From assembly GCA_900470095.1 (NCBI GenBank), contig UBZM01000055.1, forward strand, positions 1 through 43,625: a DNA stretch of 43,625 bases, given 5' to 3'. The translations under genes and the position numbers were made by a program. Under the pieces are notes generated by a model. That model had not been told where the DNA came from and made no database searches. It saw only the letters and a list, made by a program, of their open reading frames with translations. Positions within the stretch are counted from its first letter, which is position 1. Every line of letters begins with the position of its first letter. The DNA is from Hyphomicrobiales bacterium. GTDB lineage: Bacteria > Pseudomonadota > Alphaproteobacteria > Rhizobiales > Beijerinckiaceae. This document shows, one piece after another, positions 24,243 to 33,800 of this stretch.

Positions 24243-25010
24243 TCACACGCCACCACCGCTGGGCCGGAAGCGCCGGTCGTAGCCTGCGGAATACAATGCG
24301 CTTTCGCCAAAATCCTGCGAACCGAGCGCGGGGCCGACGAGGATCAGCGCGGTCCGTTCCAGCCCCGAGGCCTGGACCTCGGCCGCGATCGAACCGAGCG
24401 TCCCGCGCAACACGCGCTCGTCCGGCCAGGAGGCGCGGAAGATGATGGCGACCGGGCACTCTGCTCCGTAGAACGGCGTCAACTCGGCGACGACCTGTTC
24501 GATCACATGGATCGAAAGATGGATGGCCAATGTCGTGCCCGAGGCCGCGAAGGTGGCGAGTTTTTCGCGCTCCGGCATGGCCGAGGCGCGGCCCGAGGTG
24601 CGTGTCAGAACCAGCGATTGCGCGACCCCCGGCAGGGTCAATTCGCGCTTCAGCGTTGCTGCCGCCGCAGCGAAGGCCGGCACGCCGGGCGTGACCGTGA
24701 AGGGGATGCCGAGCGCATCGAGCCGGCGCATCTGTTCGCCGCAGGCGCTCCAGATCGAGAGATCGCCCGAATGCAGCCGGGCCACGTCTTGCCCCGCTTC
24801 ATGGGCGGCCTGCATCTCCGCGATGAGTGCGTCGAGGTCGAGCGGGGCGGTGTCAACGATGCGCGCATCGGGCGGACACCAGTCGAGCATGGTGCGTGGG
24901 ATCAGCGAGCCGGCATAGAGGCAGACCGGGCAGGCTGCGATCAGGTTGCGCCCGCGAAGGGTGATGAGATCGGCGGCACCGGGTCCGGCGCCAATGAAAT
25001 GGACGGTCAT
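24243..25010 (-). CDS. cobM: Precorrin-4 C11-methyltransferase CobM
   Basis: A 255-residue tetrapyrrole methylase. MTVHFIGAGPGAADLITLRG is the S-adenosylmethionine loop. YAGSLIPRTMLDWCP, ARLHSGDLSIWSA, GIPFTVTPGVPAFAAAAA and LTRTSGRASAMPE are all specific to CobM/CbiF. It methylates C11 of precorrin-4. It overlaps cobE by 4 bp and ends convergent with cbiD with 11 bp between. Third gene of cobL-cobE-cobM. Confidence 0.94.
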   Translation of the reverse strand: MTVHFIGAGPGAADLITLRGRNLIAACPVCLYAGSLIPRTMLDWCPPDARIVDTAPLDLDALIAEMQAAHEAGQDVARLHSGDLSIWSACGEQMRRLDALGIPFTVTPGVPAFAAAAATLKRELTLPGVAQSLVLTRTSGRASAMPEREKLATFAASGTTLAIHLSIHVIEQVVAELTPFYGAECPVAIIFRASWPDERVLRGTLGSIAAEVQASGLERTALILVGPALGSQDFGESALYSAGYDRRFRPSGGGV

Positions 25011-25405
25011 GATGTGGCGCTCCGCGCCAGCGCGCAGGTGACGCGGGCGGTGGCGATGCGCGGCTGGATCAGCACCGATCCCGGGCCGGCGGCCGCGAGC
25101 GCGGCCGCCTCCGCAATAGAACCGACGCCATAGAGAGAGGCGATGCGGGTCGAGCGGGTTGCGCAGGCGGCCTCGTAGCCCTTGAGCGCTTCGTCGGGAA
25201 TCGCGACAAGTTCGGCGTTGCGGCTCCGCGCTGTGGCAAGGAGGCCCGCCTCGTGCGAACGGCTGGCGATGGTGGCGAGGCGCAACGCGGTCGGCACCAC
25301 GCCGGCTTGCCTGAGCGCCTGGTCGAGGCAGGCGAGGATATCCACCTCGCTGGTGCCCGGTCGCAAGCCGATCCCCGCCACGATCACGGCTTCGCCACCC
25401 GCCAT
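25007..25405 (-). CDS. cobE: CobE, CbiG C-terminal domain-like protein
   Basis: A 132-residue protein equal to the C-terminal domain of CbiG (GIGLRPGTSEVDILACLDQAL, SRSHEAGLLATA, and a late LYGVGSIAEAAALAAAG). CobE is needed in the aerobic pathway, but its exact step is not settled. CbiG opens the delta-lactone in the anaerobic route, a role that depends on the N-terminal part missing here. The gene overlaps cobL by 22 bp and cobM by 4 bp. Confidence 0.9.
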   Translation of the reverse strand: MAGGEAVIVAGIGLRPGTSEVDILACLDQALRQAGVVPTALRLATIASRSHEAGLLATARSRNAELVAIPDEALKGYEAACATRSTRIASLYGVGSIAEAAALAAAGPGSVLIQPRIATARVTCALARSATS

Positions 25406-26643
25406 TGTGTCACCGGCATCGCGGCGCGCCAGCCATGCATGCTGCCAACCGCGTCGAGATGGCTGACGCCGATTCGGCGTAAGGTGCCGCCATGCGCGGC
25501 GTAAAGCGCCGCAAGCCGTGCTTCGCCCTCCAGCGTCACCACATTAACGACGAGGCGGCCGCCCGACTTCAGCGCGCCCCATGCAGCCTCGAAAACTCCG
25601 GGCACGGTGAGGCCGCCGCCGAGGAAGACCGCGTCCGGGACCGGGCGGCCGGCAAAGCTCTCAGGTGCGGTGCCGATGGCGACCTCGATACGGAGCGCGC
25701 CGAGGGCCGAGCCGTTGCGGGTGATCCGCGCGGCCCGCTCCGGCTTGGCCTCGAAGGCGATGGTCTGGTTGCCGGGATTGCGCAGGCACCATTCGAGCCC
25801 GACGGAACCCGAGCCGGCGCCGACATCCCAGAGCAGTTCTCCCGCACGGGGCCGCAGGGCAGACAAGGTGATCGCGCGGATATCGGCCTTGGTGATCTGG
25901 CCGTCATGCTCGAACCAGTCGTCATCCAGTCCGGAGGCGAGCGGGAGGATGCGCGCTTCGCGTTCTGCGACCAGATCCAGCGCGATCAGGTTGAGCGGGT
26001 CGACTGTGCCGAGATCGAAGGCCTGCGCCTTGCACTCGCGGATGCGTTCACGTGGACCGCCGAGCGCCTCGAGGACCACGAGCCGCGAGGCGCCAAAGCC
26101 GCGCGCGCTCATCAACTCCGCCAGCTTTTCCGGGGTCGAACCGTTCCAGGACAGAGCGAGCACGCGCCGGCCCGGCTGCAGAAAGGGGATGATGCGTTCG
26201 AGCGCACGACCATGCAGCGAGACGCGGCCGCATTCCTCTTGCGGCCAGCGCAGCCGGTTGCAGGCGAGCGCGAAGGAAGAGAACTGCGGATAGATCCGCA
26301 TCTCGTCCGGGCCCAGCGCCTTCGCCAGGCCGGCACCGATCCCGTAATGGAACGGGTCGCCCGTGGCGAGCACGCAGACCTTGCGGCCTCTCTGCGAGAG
26401 AATCAGCGGCAGCGCATTGCGGAAGGGCTGCGGCCAGGGGGCGGCCTCACCCGCAACCGGCCCGATCAGGGCGATATGCCGGGCGCCGCCATAGACCAGC
26501 TCGGCGCCTTCGAGCGCGGCAAGCGCATCCGGCGAAAGCCCGGCGCGGCCGTCTTCTCCAAGCCCGACGAGGGAGAGCCAGGGCTCGGCGGCCGAGGCGG
26601 ATGCCCTCGACAGTTCGTCGGATTCAGGCGAAAACAATGTCAT
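25384..26643 (-). CDS. cobL: Precorrin-6Y C5,C15-methyltransferase (decarboxylating) CobL
   Basis: A 419-residue two-domain enzyme. The N-terminal domain (from PWLSLVGLGEDGRAGLS) is a tetrapyrrole methylase with GDPFHYGIGAGL and HGRALERIIPFL. The C-terminal domain (from QITKADIRAITLSALRP) has the S-adenosylmethionine motif LLWDVGAGSGSVGLEW. It methylates C5 and C15 and decarboxylates the acetate at C12. The ATG at 26643 overlaps head-to-head with the cobK ATG; a TTG two codons later or an earlier start is possible. The family begins about 20 residues in. Confidence 0.92.
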   Translation of the reverse strand: MTLFSPESDELSRASASAAEPWLSLVGLGEDGRAGLSPDALAALEGAELVYGGARHIALIGPVAGEAAPWPQPFRNALPLILSQRGRKVCVLATGDPFHYGIGAGLAKALGPDEMRIYPQFSSFALACNRLRWPQEECGRVSLHGRALERIIPFLQPGRRVLALSWNGSTPEKLAELMSARGFGASRLVVLEALGGPRERIRECKAQAFDLGTVDPLNLIALDLVAEREARILPLASGLDDDWFEHDGQITKADIRAITLSALRPRAGELLWDVGAGSGSVGLEWCLRNPGNQTIAFEAKPERAARITRNGSALGALRIEVAIGTAPESFAGRPVPDAVFLGGGLTVPGVFEAAWGALKSGGRLVVNVVTLEGEARLAALYAAHGGTLRRIGVSHLDAVGSMHGWRAAMPVTQWRVAKP

Positions 26644-27406
26644 GACGGTCCTGATCCTCGGCGGCACCAGCGAAGCTGTCGCGCTTGATCAGCTTCTTGC
26701 TGACCAGGCGCCGGAAATCCGCGCGGTTGTCTCGCTGGCCGGACATACCTCCGATCCCAAACCCCTCAATCTGCCGGTGCGTGTCGGTGGTTTCGGCGGC
26801 ATCGAAGGCCTGCGGCATTATCTCATAGAAAACCGGGTCGTTGCCGTGGTCGATGCCACGCATCCCTTCGCAGCCATCATGCCGTTCCATGCGGAGGCCG
26901 CCTGCAAGGCGGAGAACGTGCCGATCCTCGCGATCCGGCGCGAATCCTGGAAGCCGCGGCCAGGCGATCGCTGGCGCTCGGTGCCGGACATTCAAGCCGC
27001 GGTCGAGACGCTTGGCAAGCCGCCGCGTCGCGTCTTCCTGACGGTCGGACGGCTCGAGCTTCCAGCCTTTGCCGACGCGCCGCAGCACCATTATCTCGTC
27101 CGGGTGATCGAGCCGATCGGCGACCGCCTGCCGCTCAACGGCATCAAGGTGATCCAGCAGCGCGGCCCCTTCGAGGCCGATGACGAGGAGGATCTGATGC
27201 GTCGGGAGAACATCGAGATTCTCGTCTCGAAGAATTCCGGCGGTCCGGCGACGGTCGGCAAGCTGACGGCGGCGCGCCGGCTCGGCCTTCCCGTGATCAT
27301 GGTCGAGCGGCCGCCCAAACCCGATGTCGCAACCGTCGATCATATCGATCAGGTCCTGCCGTGGCTGGTGGCGCAGGGGATCTTTGTCACCGAACGCGGC
27401 GTGTAG
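26642..27406 (+). CDS. cobK: Precorrin-6A reductase CobK
   Basis: A 254-residue NADPH-dependent reductase. MTVLILGGTSEAVALDQLL is the family N-terminus, with VDATHPFAAIMPFHAEAAC and the late KNSGGPATVGKLTAARRLGLPVIMVERPP. It reduces precorrin-6A to 6B. Its start codon shares CATG with the cobL start on the other strand, and its last 58 bp overlap the 3' end of cobJ. It is the only plus-strand gene between two minus-strand cob blocks, and its promoter must lie inside cobL. Confidence 0.93.
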   Translation: MTVLILGGTSEAVALDQLLADQAPEIRAVVSLAGHTSDPKPLNLPVRVGGFGGIEGLRHYLIENRVVAVVDATHPFAAIMPFHAEAACKAENVPILAIRRESWKPRPGDRWRSVPDIQAAVETLGKPPRRVFLTVGRLELPAFADAPQHHYLVRVIEPIGDRLPLNGIKVIQQRGPFEADDEEDLMRRENIEILVSKNSGGPATVGKLTAARRLGLPVIMVERPPKPDVATVDHIDQVLPWLVAQGIFVTERGV

Positions 27407-28140
27407 ACGATCGGCGCCTGGCCGGGGCGGGCGATCGAGCGCGTACTCGAGGCACCGATCATCACCAGCGTTGCCATGTCGGCCGAGCCCGCCGCCTCCA
27501 CAGCCCCGCTCATCGGCAATACGCGCAAGACTTCGTCCGGCCGTCCGACAGCGCGCGCGAAGATCACAGGTGTTTCAGGCGCGCGATGCCGGGCAGCCAG
27601 CGCCAGGGCCTCGCCGAGCTGCCACGGCCGAGCCTTCGAGATCGGGTTATAGAGCGAGATCACGAAATCGGCGCTCAGCGCCGCTTCCAGCCGCGCGGTG
27701 ATCACGTCCCAGGGCTTGAGGTTGTCAGAGAGCGAGATTGCGCAGAAATCGCCGCCAAGCGGCGCGCCGGCCCGCGCCGCTGCGGCGAGCATCGCGGTAA
27801 TCCCGGGCTCGACGCTGATCGGCAGTGCCAGCCAGCCGGGTTCGCCGGCCTCCAGAGCCTCGAACACGGCCGCTGCCATCGCGAAGACGCCCGGGTCGCC
27901 GCCCGAGACCACCGCGACCGTCCGCCCCTCGGCAGCAAGCTGCAACGCATAGCGGGCGCGCGCGATCTCGACCCGGTTGTCGGATGCGTGTTTCGTCTGC
28001 CCCTCCCGCACCGCCAGCCGGTCCAGGTAGGGACCGTACCCGACGAGGTCGGTGGCCGCGTCGAGCGCAGCTTGCGCAGCTGGCGTCAGCCAGTGCGGCT
28101 CTCCGGGGCCGAGGCCGACGATGGTGAGCGAGCCGCTCAT
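27349..28140 (-). CDS. cobJ: Precorrin-3B C17-methyltransferase CobJ
   Basis: A 263-residue tetrapyrrole methylase: LTIVGLGPGEPHWLTPAA, LVGYGPYLDR, ASDNRVEIARARYAL, VVSGGDPGVFAMAAAV, DFCAISLSDNLKPWDVI, and SLYNPISKARPWQ. It catalyses C17 methylation and ring contraction. It overlaps cobI by 4 bp. The end, from PIVYTPRS on, is about ten residues longer than usual; this tail is encoded in the 58-bp overlap with the convergent cobK. Confidence 0.93.
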   Translation of the reverse strand: MSGSLTIVGLGPGEPHWLTPAAQAALDAATDLVGYGPYLDRLAVREGQTKHASDNRVEIARARYALQLAAEGRTVAVVSGGDPGVFAMAAAVFEALEAGEPGWLALPISVEPGITAMLAAAARAGAPLGGDFCAISLSDNLKPWDVITARLEAALSADFVISLYNPISKARPWQLGEALALAARHRAPETPVIFARAVGRPDEVLRVLPMSGAVEAAGSADMATLVMIGASSTRSIARPGQAPIVYTPRSVTKIPCATSHGRT

Positions 28141-28889
28141 AGCCGGCGCCCCTCGCCCGGAACGAGGATCATCGAGAAATAGGGGGCTGCGTCATCGGCT
28201 TTCTCATCGAGCCGCGTCACGACCTGCCCCGCCATCGTCGCCCGCTCGACATAGATCGCGCGATGGATCAGGCCGGCCGCCTTCAGCGCGCGGCGTACCT
28301 TCGGCAGGTTGCGGCCGAGCTTCATGATCACGGCCGCATCGGTGTCGACCAGGCGACGACGCAGCTCCGCCTCGGGCAGGGTGCCGGGCAGCACGGTCAT
28401 GACGTCGTCGCCCCAGGTGATCGGCGCACCTGCACGGACCCAGGCGCCGGCCATGCCGGTGACGCCCGGCACAACCTCGGTCGGGAAACGGTGGGCGAGG
28501 CGCCGCCACAGATGCATGAAGGAGCCGTAGAAGAACGGATCGCCGTCGCAGAGCACGGCGACTGTCCGTCCCCCTGCCATCTCGGCTGCGAGCAATTCGG
28601 CGGATTCATCGTAGAAGGCGGTGATCGGCCCGGTATAGCCATCCTCGCTGACAGGGACCTCGGTCGTCACCGGGAAGGCGAGCACGATCTCGCGCGCTGG
28701 ATCCGGCGGGATCACCGCGTCGGCGGTGACGCGAGCATTGCCGCGGCTGCCCTTCTTGCAGAAATGCACCAGCCGGTCGGCGGTCGTGATGATGTCGCGG
28801 GCCCGGACTGTCATGTAGTCGGGATCGCCGGGCCCCAGGCCGACGCCGAAGAGCAGGGTGCCCGCGTTCTGAGGGGAGGACCGATCCAT
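28137..28889 (-). CDS. cobI: Precorrin-2 C20-methyltransferase CobI
   Basis: A 250-residue tetrapyrrole methylase: GTLLFGVGLGPGDPDYMTVRA, HFCKKGSRGNARVTAD, CDGDPFFYGSFMHLWRRL, and EVVPGVTGMAGAW. It adds the C20 methyl group. The ATG at 28889 (MDRSSPQNAG) was taken because the frame upstream runs into cobH without similarity. It lies 10 bp after cobH and overlaps cobJ by 4 bp. Confidence 0.93.
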   Translation of the reverse strand: MDRSSPQNAGTLLFGVGLGPGDPDYMTVRARDIITTADRLVHFCKKGSRGNARVTADAVIPPDPAREIVLAFPVTTEVPVSEDGYTGPITAFYDESAELLAAEMAGGRTVAVLCDGDPFFYGSFMHLWRRLAHRFPTEVVPGVTGMAGAWVRAGAPITWGDDVMTVLPGTLPEAELRRRLVDTDAAVIMKLGRNLPKVRRALKAAGLIHRAIYVERATMAGQVVTRLDEKADDAAPYFSMILVPGEGRRL

Positions 28890-28899
28890 GCTCACAGGC

Positions 28900-29532
28900 T
28901 CACTCCTTCTCTTGCGCCAGGGCGTTGACGGCAGCCGCCGCCATCGCAGAGCCGCCACGGCGCCCATGCACGACAAGGAAGGGTACGCGGCCGTCCTGCG
29001 CCAGCGCCTGCTTCGATTCGGCTGCACCGACGAAACCGACCGGGATGCCGATTACGGCTGCCGGCTTTGGCGCATCGGCGTCGAACATTTCGAGCAGGCG
29101 GAAAAGCGAGGTCGGGGCATTGCCGACGACGACCAAGGCTCCTGCGAGATGTGGCCGCCACAGTTCCATGGCCGCTGCCGAGCGCGTCGTGCCGGCCTGC
29201 TTCGCCAGTGCCGGCACTTCGGCCTCGTCGAGCGTGCAGATCACCGCATTGCTGGCCGGCAGGCGGGCGCGGGTCACGCCATTGGCGACCATCTTGGCGT
29301 CGCACAGGATCGGTGCGCCGGCACGCAGCGCGGCTTCGGCGGCGTCCGTGAAATCGGCTGACATCTCGACATCGCGCGGCAGGTCGGTCATGCCGCAGGC
29401 ATGGATCATCCGCACCACTACGCGGGCGGCCGCACCTGAGAAGCGGGAGAGATCGGCCTCGGCCCGGATGATGGCAAAGGAGCGCTCATAGATCGCATCG
29501 CCCTCGCGGATATAATCGTAGCGCGTGTTCAA
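28900..29532 (-). CDS. cobH: Precorrin-8X methylmutase CobH
   Basis: A 210-residue methylmutase that moves the C11 methyl to C12 to form hydrogenobyrinate. The catalytic histidine is His44 in RMIHACGM. Other blocks are APILCDAKMVANGVTRARLP and PAAVIGIPVGFVGAAESKQAL with HGRRGGSAMAAAAVNAL at the end. It overlaps cobG by 4 bp. Confidence 0.94.
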   Translation of the reverse strand: MNTRYDYIREGDAIYERSFAIIRAEADLSRFSGAAARVVVRMIHACGMTDLPRDVEMSADFTDAAEAALRAGAPILCDAKMVANGVTRARLPASNAVICTLDEAEVPALAKQAGTTRSAAAMELWRPHLAGALVVVGNAPTSLFRLLEMFDADAPKPAAVIGIPVGFVGAAESKQALAQDGRVPFLVVHGRRGGSAMAAAAVNALAQEKE

Positions 29533-30827
29533 ACCTGTGGTCCTGAAAGCCGGCCTGCGGTCAGGCGGGTGTGAATGTCCTGTCCCGGCTGCAGACGCTG
29601 CACAATCTGCGAAAGGTCAAGCCTCGCCATCGGCTTGTCCCGCGTCGTTCCGCCGATCACCACGTCGTAGCGCCCGTCATGCCCGACCAGGGTGAGATCG
29701 GCCGGGCCTGATTGCGCGCAGGATTTGACGCAGGCCGACAGATGCAGGCTGAGGCCCGCAGCAAGGAGCAAGGCTGCCGCTTCGGCCAGAACTGCGGCAT
29801 CGCCCGTCGTCTGCGTCTCGCCGCGCAGGCAGGCCGGCTTGCCGGAGCATGCCTGTACCGAGAGCCGCGGGTCGTTGTCGCGCGTGATCAGCCCCAGCGC
29901 CTCGCATCGTGCGGTGAGGCTCGCGGCGGCATCGTGCTCGAGTCCCAGGAAAGCCAGCCCGCGCCAGGGCGAAAAGCGGATTTCGCTGACGCCATGCGCG
30001 CTGGCAGCCTCACATAGCCGCGACAATGTCCGAGTGTCCGAGCGGCCGAACGGCAGGCCCGCGATCAGGGCAAGACGGGAGGCGCGCAACGCGAAGAGCC
30101 CGACTCGCCGCGGGGCTGGGCGAACCGCTGGCGCATTCGTCCGTGATACCGAGCAGGCATCGATCAGAGCCGCAATCTGGTCGTCGTCAAGATCGCGCAG
30201 GCGATGGATCCTGTCAGGTTCGGCCCGTCGGTAGGCCGCAAAGCCCGACAACAGCCTTGCGGCCAGGGCGCCTGCATTGTCAGGTGCGATCGGACCAAGC
30301 CAACCGCCCTGCGGCAGGCCGATCACGACGGCGTCCCGGTCAATCGCAACCACCCGCAGATCCCCGGCAACGCCATCGAGCGCGAGCTCGCCGCCGCCAT
30401 CGACGATGACGCTGGTCTTGGGCGGCAAGCCTGAGACGGTGCGCCCCTGGAGCTCCAGGGATGCGGCCAGAATGGCGGCATCGATCAGGTCGCCCGCATC
30501 CTGCCCGGCGAGCGGTGAAGCGAGCACCAGGCGCTGCGGCCCCGGCCCGCCGGGTTCGTCGACCAGCCGCTCCGCCAGCAAGGCCTCGACAAGGGCGGGA
30601 TGGGCCTCGTGCCGCACACCCCTGATCTGGAGATTGCCGCGGCTGGAAATCTCGACGAGGCCGTTGCCTGTCTCTTCGGCCAGATCCGCCATGCGTCGCA
30701 ATTGTGCAGGCCGCACCCGTCCGCCCGGCGGGTGCAGCCGGACGAGCCAGCCATCCCCGGTTTCCATCGGCCGGAGCGTGCTTGGGCACCAGCCGCGCCG
30801 GAGCACTTCTTGTGTCGGGGCAGTCAT
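29529..30827 (-). CDS. cobG: Precorrin-3B synthase CobG
   Basis: A 432-residue monooxygenase of the sulfite/nitrite-reductase fold. It has the 4Fe-4S ligands CSGKPAC (about residues 326-332) and CVKSC (about 368-372), and the repeats RRGWCPSTLRPMETGDGWLVRL and VEISSRGNLQIRGV. It uses oxygen to make precorrin-3B, which marks the pathway as aerobic. The ATG at 30827 overlaps the end of cobN by 4 bp; the open frame continues upstream only as antisense-like sequence inside cobN. Confidence 0.92.
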   Translation of the reverse strand: MTAPTQEVLRRGWCPSTLRPMETGDGWLVRLHPPGGRVRPAQLRRMADLAEETGNGLVEISSRGNLQIRGVRHEAHPALVEALLAERLVDEPGGPGPQRLVLASPLAGQDAGDLIDAAILAASLELQGRTVSGLPPKTSVIVDGGGELALDGVAGDLRVVAIDRDAVVIGLPQGGWLGPIAPDNAGALAARLLSGFAAYRRAEPDRIHRLRDLDDDQIAALIDACSVSRTNAPAVRPAPRRVGLFALRASRLALIAGLPFGRSDTRTLSRLCEAASAHGVSEIRFSPWRGLAFLGLEHDAAASLTARCEALGLITRDNDPRLSVQACSGKPACLRGETQTTGDAAVLAEAAALLLAAGLSLHLSACVKSCAQSGPADLTLVGHDGRYDVVIGGTTRDKPMARLDLSQIVQRLQPGQDIHTRLTAGRLSGPQV

Positions 30828-33800
30828 TCCGCCGCGTCCTTGCTGGCGAGGAAGGCGGCCACGGAATTGCGCCGGCTCTGCCAGAGGCCACGCCGCTCGG
30901 CTTCCGTCAGCCGCGCGCGGATCGAGGCGGCCGCGGGCGCATTGGCCTGCTCCAGCGCGCTCCAGATCGCCGGATCCGCGCAATAGGCCTGGAATACGGC
31001 GTCGAACAGTCCGTCCGAGACCGCGTCGGTGCTGGCCGCATAGACGAAGAGCGTGTCGACGGTCTCTGCGAGCTCGGCCGCACCGCGCCAGCCATGGGCA
31101 AGCTGGCCGGCGATCCAGCGCGGGTGGCAGAGCCGGCCATGGACGATGCGCGCAATGTCCTCGGCCAGGGTGCGCGCCTTCGGTTCTTCCGGGTTGGAAC
31201 TGTCCAGGCTGTAGAGCGCAGCCTCGCTTCCGAGCGCCCGCGCCGCCGCCGCAAAGCCGCCGATCACATCGGCCGCGCTGGTCGCTTCGAGAATGTCGCG
31301 CCCCGCCGTGTCGCTGACATGCACGAAGGCGTTGGCCCTGGCGACGCGATGTGCGAAGCCGGGATCGGCGCTGGCGAGGCCCTCCGCACCACCGAAGGCA
31401 TGGCTGCTGGCCGCGAGATAGGCTGCGCCAAGGTCGCCGCGATGTTCCCATTGCCCATCGAGCGCGCGGTCGGCCATGGCCGCGCCGAAGCGGCCGGGTG
31501 CCGGGCCAAAGATGCGCGCGACGTCTTCGCCGCGCCGGCGGGCCGCGGCCGGCTCATTCCACTCATCGGCTTCGTCCAGCGTGGCGACAGCGCGCGCGGC
31601 GGCGTCGATCAGGGCGATCTGACCTGGGAATGTGTCGCGGAAGGCGCCGGAGATACGGATGGTGACGTCGATGCGCGGGTGATCGAGCTTGGCCTGCGGA
31701 ATGACGGAAAATCCGGTGACGCGGGTCGAGGCATGATCCCAGAGAGGCGCGATGCCCATCAGCGCAAGCGCATGCGCGATGTCCTCGCCGCCCGAGCGCA
31801 GGGTCGGCGAGGCCCAGAGATCCATCACGATCCGGCGCGGATAATCGCCATGATCCTGGAGATGGCGCGCGATCACCGACGCGGCGGCGCGGGCACCGAG
31901 GCGCGCGGCGGCTCGGGTCGGGATGGCGCGCGGATCGAGCGTCGAGAGGTTGCGGCCGGTCGGCAGGACATCGCTCTGCCCGCGATGCGGCGAGCCGGCA
32001 GGGCCGGGCGGAACGAACCGCCCGGCCAGCGCGCGCAGAAGGTTGTCGCACTCATTGCGGGATGACACGGGATCATGTGCAGCCCGTCCGAAGACATGCA
32101 GCCCATCGCGGAAGGGCAGTTCGGCGATGTCGCAGAGATGCGCGTCGAGCTGACTCAGAGCGCTCGCCATCTCGAGATCGGGCGTGACACCGCAGGCCTC
32201 CGCCAGCCCGCTTGCTTCGGCTCGTTCCCGGATTTCGCGGGCGACGATCTCGGCGCGGCGCGGATCGAGGACCTGCGCCTGCGAAAATTCTTCGACGAGA
32301 TCACGCAGCAGCGCCACTTCGCCGGCGGCATCGGCATGGACCAGTTCGGGGGGGAGATGGCCGAGTGTCACGGCCGAAAGCCGGCGCTTGGCAGGAGCCG
32401 CCTCGCCGGGGTCATCGACGACATAGGGGTAGATCAACGGCAGGCCGCCAATCGCAAGCCGCGGCCAGCAGCTTGCAGAGAGCGCCACTGCCTTGCCGGG
32501 CAGCCACTCGGTCGTGCCATGCGTACCGAGATGGATGAGGGCATCGGCGTCAGCAAACTGCCTGAGGCCGAGATAGAAGGCGAGATAGGCATGGCCCGGC
32601 GGCGCGTCGGGGTCGTGATAGCGCGCCTTGCGGTCGGGTGTTGTGTCGCGAGCGGGCTGCAGCGCGATGGTGAGACGGCCATAGCGGACCACACGGAAAC
32701 GGAATGCCGAGCCGTCGCAGGCGCCGTCCGCCTCGGGTTCGCCATGGGCCGTGATGAGTGCCCCGCGTGCCGCGCCGGGAATGGCGGCGAGCCAGGCGCG
32801 ATACTCGGCGAGCGGGACTGCAAACTCTGCCGGCCCCTCCGTCAGCGCCTGCATCAAACGCGTGTCGTCGCCGTGAGCGAGGTGACCATCCCGGTTCTCC
32901 CTGGGTTCGCCCGGGATGGCGGTCCGTTCCGAGGGGCCGATATCGTATCCGGTCTTGGCCAGCAGCTCGCGAATGGCCTCGACGCTGGCCGGCGTATCGA
33001 GCCCGACTGCAAAGCCGGCCCGCCCTCCGCGCGCCGGATAGTCGGACATGACCAGGACAAGGTTGCGTTCGGCGGCCGGTTTTCCGGCCAGCGCGATCCA
33101 GCCCGAGGTGAGATCGGCGAGGGCAGCGACACCATCGCGATCAGGAACCAGCCGGCGGCTCGTCAGGCCGGTCCGATCGTCCGTCGTCTCGGCCTTGAAA
33201 GCCACGGGAAGCGCGCCCAGCCGCCCGTCGAATTCCGGCAGCGCCACCTGCATGGCGAGGTCGGTTCCGGACAGTCCGCGTGGCGAGGCCTCCCAGGCAT
33301 CGCGCGGGCTGCTCACGGGAACGGCCTGCAAAATCGGGCAGTCGGCGGCATCCAGCACGAAATCCGCGCCGTCGCGGGCCGAGAATGCGGTGGTGGTGAT
33401 GATGGCGGCTGGTTTGCGTGCGGTGATCAGGGCTGAGAGTTCGCCCGTGACCGCCGGGTCTTTCATGCTCGTCAGGGCCAGGATCAGCGGGGCATGCCCG
33501 CGCGCTCTCAGCGCCTCCGCGATGGCCTCCGCCATGGCGGTGTCTCCCGCGGCGACGCTGGAGCGATAGACCAGGATCGGGACCAGCGCGTTCGCGACGG
33601 GGCGCTGCGCGAGCGCTTTGCGCCATGCGAGCGGAGCACCGCCCGCACCAAGGGCGAAGAGCGAGGGCAGGGGGATGGGGGCGAGGTCGGACGCATCGCC
33701 TTCCCCGCGAAGGAGCGCATGCACTCGACCAAGCAGTCGGCGCATATTCTCCGCACCGCCACCGGCATGGAAATAGGTGAGAAGTTCCGCCGCCAAACGC

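Noticed and set aside
32075..33436. Long plus-strand frames opposite cobN
   Set aside because: Antisense shadows; the minus strand carries the complete set of CobN motifs without interruption.
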